Shown: piece by piece, positions 62,498-64,000 of the stretch
Numbering within the stretch: position 1 is the first letter of the stretch
How the letters are laid out: each line of letters begins with the position of its first letter
Assembly: GCF_900117315.1 (NCBI RefSeq)
Contig: NZ_LT630337.1
Location: forward strand, 697,965 to 761,964
Source: Bacillus massilinigeriensis
GTDB lineage: Bacteria > Bacillota > Bacilli > Bacillales > Cytobacillaceae
Direction: 5' to 3'
Length of the DNA stretch: 64,000 nucleotides
Made by a program: the position numbers and the translations under genes
Notes under the pieces: generated by a model
Told to the model about the DNA's origin: nothing
The model's database searches: none
Seen by the model: the letters and a program-made list of their open reading frames with translations, nothing else

Positions 62498-63518
62498 TAG
62501 GTTTTTAGCTTACTTATTGGCAGGGGCGTTCCTTGTCATTTCCTGCTTATTAGCTATATCTATTGGAACCGTGTCTGTTCCGATCTTTGACATCATTCAA
62601 ATATTAAGTTCAGAGATTTTTCACTATTCACCACAAGGAATTGATCCTATGAATGTGAATATTGTTATGAATATTCGTTTGCCAAGGGTTATTTTGGCTG
62701 GACTTGTAGGGGCGGCTCTCGCAATAGCGGGGGCGGCCTTTCAAGGTTTACTTCGAAATCCATTGGCTGATCCTTATACATTAGGGGTTTCTTCGGGTGC
62801 ATCGGTTGGAGCCGTATTAACTTTGTTCTTTCAGGTATCCATTCCGTTTGTTGGCGAATTTACTTTGCCAGTGATGAGCATATTATTTTCGTTGGTGACG
62901 ATATTTTTTGTTCTTCTATTTGCAAGAAGGATTGAGCGTTCTATGAGAGTAGAGACGATTATCTTAACGGGGATAATTTTCAGCTCATTTTTAGGGGCTT
63001 TAATTTCACTAATGATTGCCCTGACTGGAGATGAACTTCGGCAGATTATCAGTTGGTTGTTAGGTAGCGTTTCTATGCGTGGTTGGGATTATATCCGAAT
63101 TATGCTTCCTTTTTTCCTCCTTGGGTCATTCATTCTTATACTGAATTCAAGAGAATTAAATGCGATGTCGTTTGGAGAAGAAAAGGCCCAACATTTAGGC
63201 GTAAATGTGGCAAAGAGGAAAATCTTGATATTAATTGCTGGATCTGTTTTAACGGGAGCTGCAGTAGCTGTTTCAGGAACGATTGGTTTTGTCGGTTTGG
63301 TGATTCCGCATTTGACTCGTCTCCTTTGGGGGTCTGATCATAAGCATTTACTCCCACTCTCTATTTTGACGGGAAGCGGTTTTCTCATATTAGCCGACCT
63401 AGTTGCAAGAACAATCATTTCACCTACCGAACTGCCAATAGGAGTAATCACTGCTTTAATAGGTGCCCCTGTATTTGCACTCATTTTAATAAAAAGGAGA
63501 ACGGAAAGAGGTGGTTAA
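62463..63518 (+). CDS. btuC: Cobalamin ABC transporter permease BtuC
   Basis: This is a 351-aa FecCD-family permease with about ten TM segments. It has RLPRVILAGLVGAALAIAGAAFQGLLRNPLADPYTLGVSSGAS, the L-loop GTIGFVGLVIPHLTRLLWGSDHK that docks to BtuD, and RTIISPTELPIGVITALIGAPVFALIL at the end. TTG 62463 lies 9 bases after AAGGAG and overlaps btuF by 35 bp, which implies coupled translation. Confidence 0.93.
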   Translation: MQRPFTQTSLNNRFLAYLLAGAFLVISCLLAISIGTVSVPIFDIIQILSSEIFHYSPQGIDPMNVNIVMNIRLPRVILAGLVGAALAIAGAAFQGLLRNPLADPYTLGVSSGASVGAVLTLFFQVSIPFVGEFTLPVMSILFSLVTIFFVLLFARRIERSMRVETIILTGIIFSSFLGALISLMIALTGDELRQIISWLLGSVSMRGWDYIRIMLPFFLLGSFILILNSRELNAMSFGEEKAQHLGVNVAKRKILILIAGSVLTGAAVAVSGTIGFVGLVIPHLTRLLWGSDHKHLLPLSILTGSGFLILADLVARTIISPTELPIGVITALIGAPVFALILIKRRTERGG

Positions 63519-63520
63519 GT

Positions 63521-64000
63521 ATGCTAACAGTGGAGGGATTAAGTGGCGGTTATCAGAACGAGTCGATATTGAAGGATATATCCTTTAAAGTGGGAAAGGG
63601 CGAGTTCTTTGGGATTTTGGGTCCGAATGGTAGTGGAAAGACTACTCTTTTGAAGATGTTAAGTGGAATCCTGCCATTTAATGAAGGAAATATATCCATT
63701 AACGGAAAATTACTTCATCACTATTCACCTAAACAATTGGCCAAATGGATTGCCGTTCTTCCACAGCATTCCTCTCTTAACTTTGCTTACACGGTAAAGG
63801 AAGCTGTATCCGTTGGACGCTATGCCCATCAAAAGGGTTGGTTTCAAGCATGGAGTAAAGAGGATGAAGAAGTCGTTCAAAGAGTGATGACCCAAACTGG
63901 AGTATCCTCATTTCAAGATAAAAATATTCTGGAGTTATCAGGCGGAGAGAGGCAAAGAGTTTTTCTTGCACAAGCATTGGCGCAAGAGCCAGAAATTCTT
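63521..64000 (+). CDS. btuD: Cobalamin ABC transporter ATPase BtuD (partial, cut by window end)
   Basis: ATG 63521 is 3 bases after the btuC stop, with AAAGAGGTGG upstream. The visible 160 residues include Walker A GPNGSGKTT (residues 34-42), the Q-loop VLPQHSSLNFAYTV and the signature LSGGERQRVFLAQALA (139 onward). Walker B would follow beyond the window end. This is the FecE/BtuD type of ATPase and completes a btuF-btuC-btuD operon under the B12 riboswitch. Confidence 0.93.
   Translation, partial: MLTVEGLSGGYQNESILKDISFKVGKGEFFGILGPNGSGKTTLLKMLSGILPFNEGNISINGKLLHHYSPKQLAKWIAVLPQHSSLNFAYTVKEAVSVGRYAHQKGWFQAWSKEDEEVVQRVMTQTGVSSFQDKNILELSGGERQRVFLAQALAQEPEIL

Noticed and set aside
1-64000. 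rRNA, tRNA, prophage or full insertion sequence
   Set aside because: I looked for these and saw no typical sequences; only the two small MITE-like elements suggest mobility.

Overview
The window looks like a chromosomal segment of an endospore-forming member of the Bacillaceae. The base composition is AT-rich, ribosome binding sites are strong AGGAGG types, and TTG or GTG starts are frequent. It carries a GerA-type germinant receptor operon, the spore germination hydrolase CwlJ, a DUF3231 protein, the B. licheniformis-type arginine deiminase order arcA-arcB-arcD-arcC-arcR, and Fur/PerR-type operators. No rRNA, tRNA, prophage, CRISPR array or transposase gene was seen, but two non-autonomous transposon-like elements are present.

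Layout. 1-4733: end of hypB, then hypF-hypC-hypD-hypE, the [NiFe] hydrogenase maturation genes; the hydrogenase itself must lie outside the window. 4734-6503: an unusual leader (mini-ORFs and two terminator-like hairpins) ahead of an MFS exporter. 6572-10465: FMN riboswitch and ribD-ribE-ribBA-ribH. 10465-14227: Fur-box-controlled ferredoxin-NADP reductase, a chemoreceptor and arcR. 14436-20090: arcC, arcD, arcB, arcA and an argR copy. 20366-26213: cwlJ, a chemoreceptor, then maltose phosphorylase plus beta-phosphoglucomutase. 26234-28233: a YhhN-family membrane protein and an MFS drug exporter. 28414-33673: a striking array of six palindromes, a promoter with a terminated leader, a yezD-like gene and the sulfate importer sbp-cysT-cysW-cysA. 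33847-38009: catalase, DUF418 protein, ArsR sensor, DUF3231 protein. 38160-42291: gerA-type operon with a small D-type subunit. 42365-46533: YhgE/Pip membrane protein with its TetR regulator, and a cation diffusion facilitator. 46585-50056: nagA-nagB-nagR-SIS amino sugar operon. 50219-59658: mini-flavoprotein, glutamate/dicarboxylate symporter, Dps, azoreductase, AlaX editing protein, TauE/SafE, FtsW/RodA, MgtE. 60038-64000: a hypothetical protein, a degenerate repeat tract, a cobalamin riboswitch and btuF-btuC-btuD (btuD cut by the window end).

How it fits together. Much of the window concerns nutrient acquisition and redox or metal control. Riboflavin and cobalamin genes are RNA-controlled. 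katA and dps share a near-identical PerR-type box. The arc genes carry ArcR/FNR-type, cre-like and arginine-box-like sequences. The amino sugar genes carry two NagR-type boxes, and the maltose phosphorylase gene carries a LacI-type operator.

The least explained parts are three. (1) The tandem array of six copies of TTAATCAAACGTTTGATTAA on a 52-bp period at 28414-28695 lies just upstream of a consensus promoter, and a seventh copy sits at 4752 in the 5' region of another MFS gene. (2) The leader of that MFS gene encodes M-G-R and M-I-F mini-ORFs. (3) The two MITE-like elements have perfect 8-bp target duplications.
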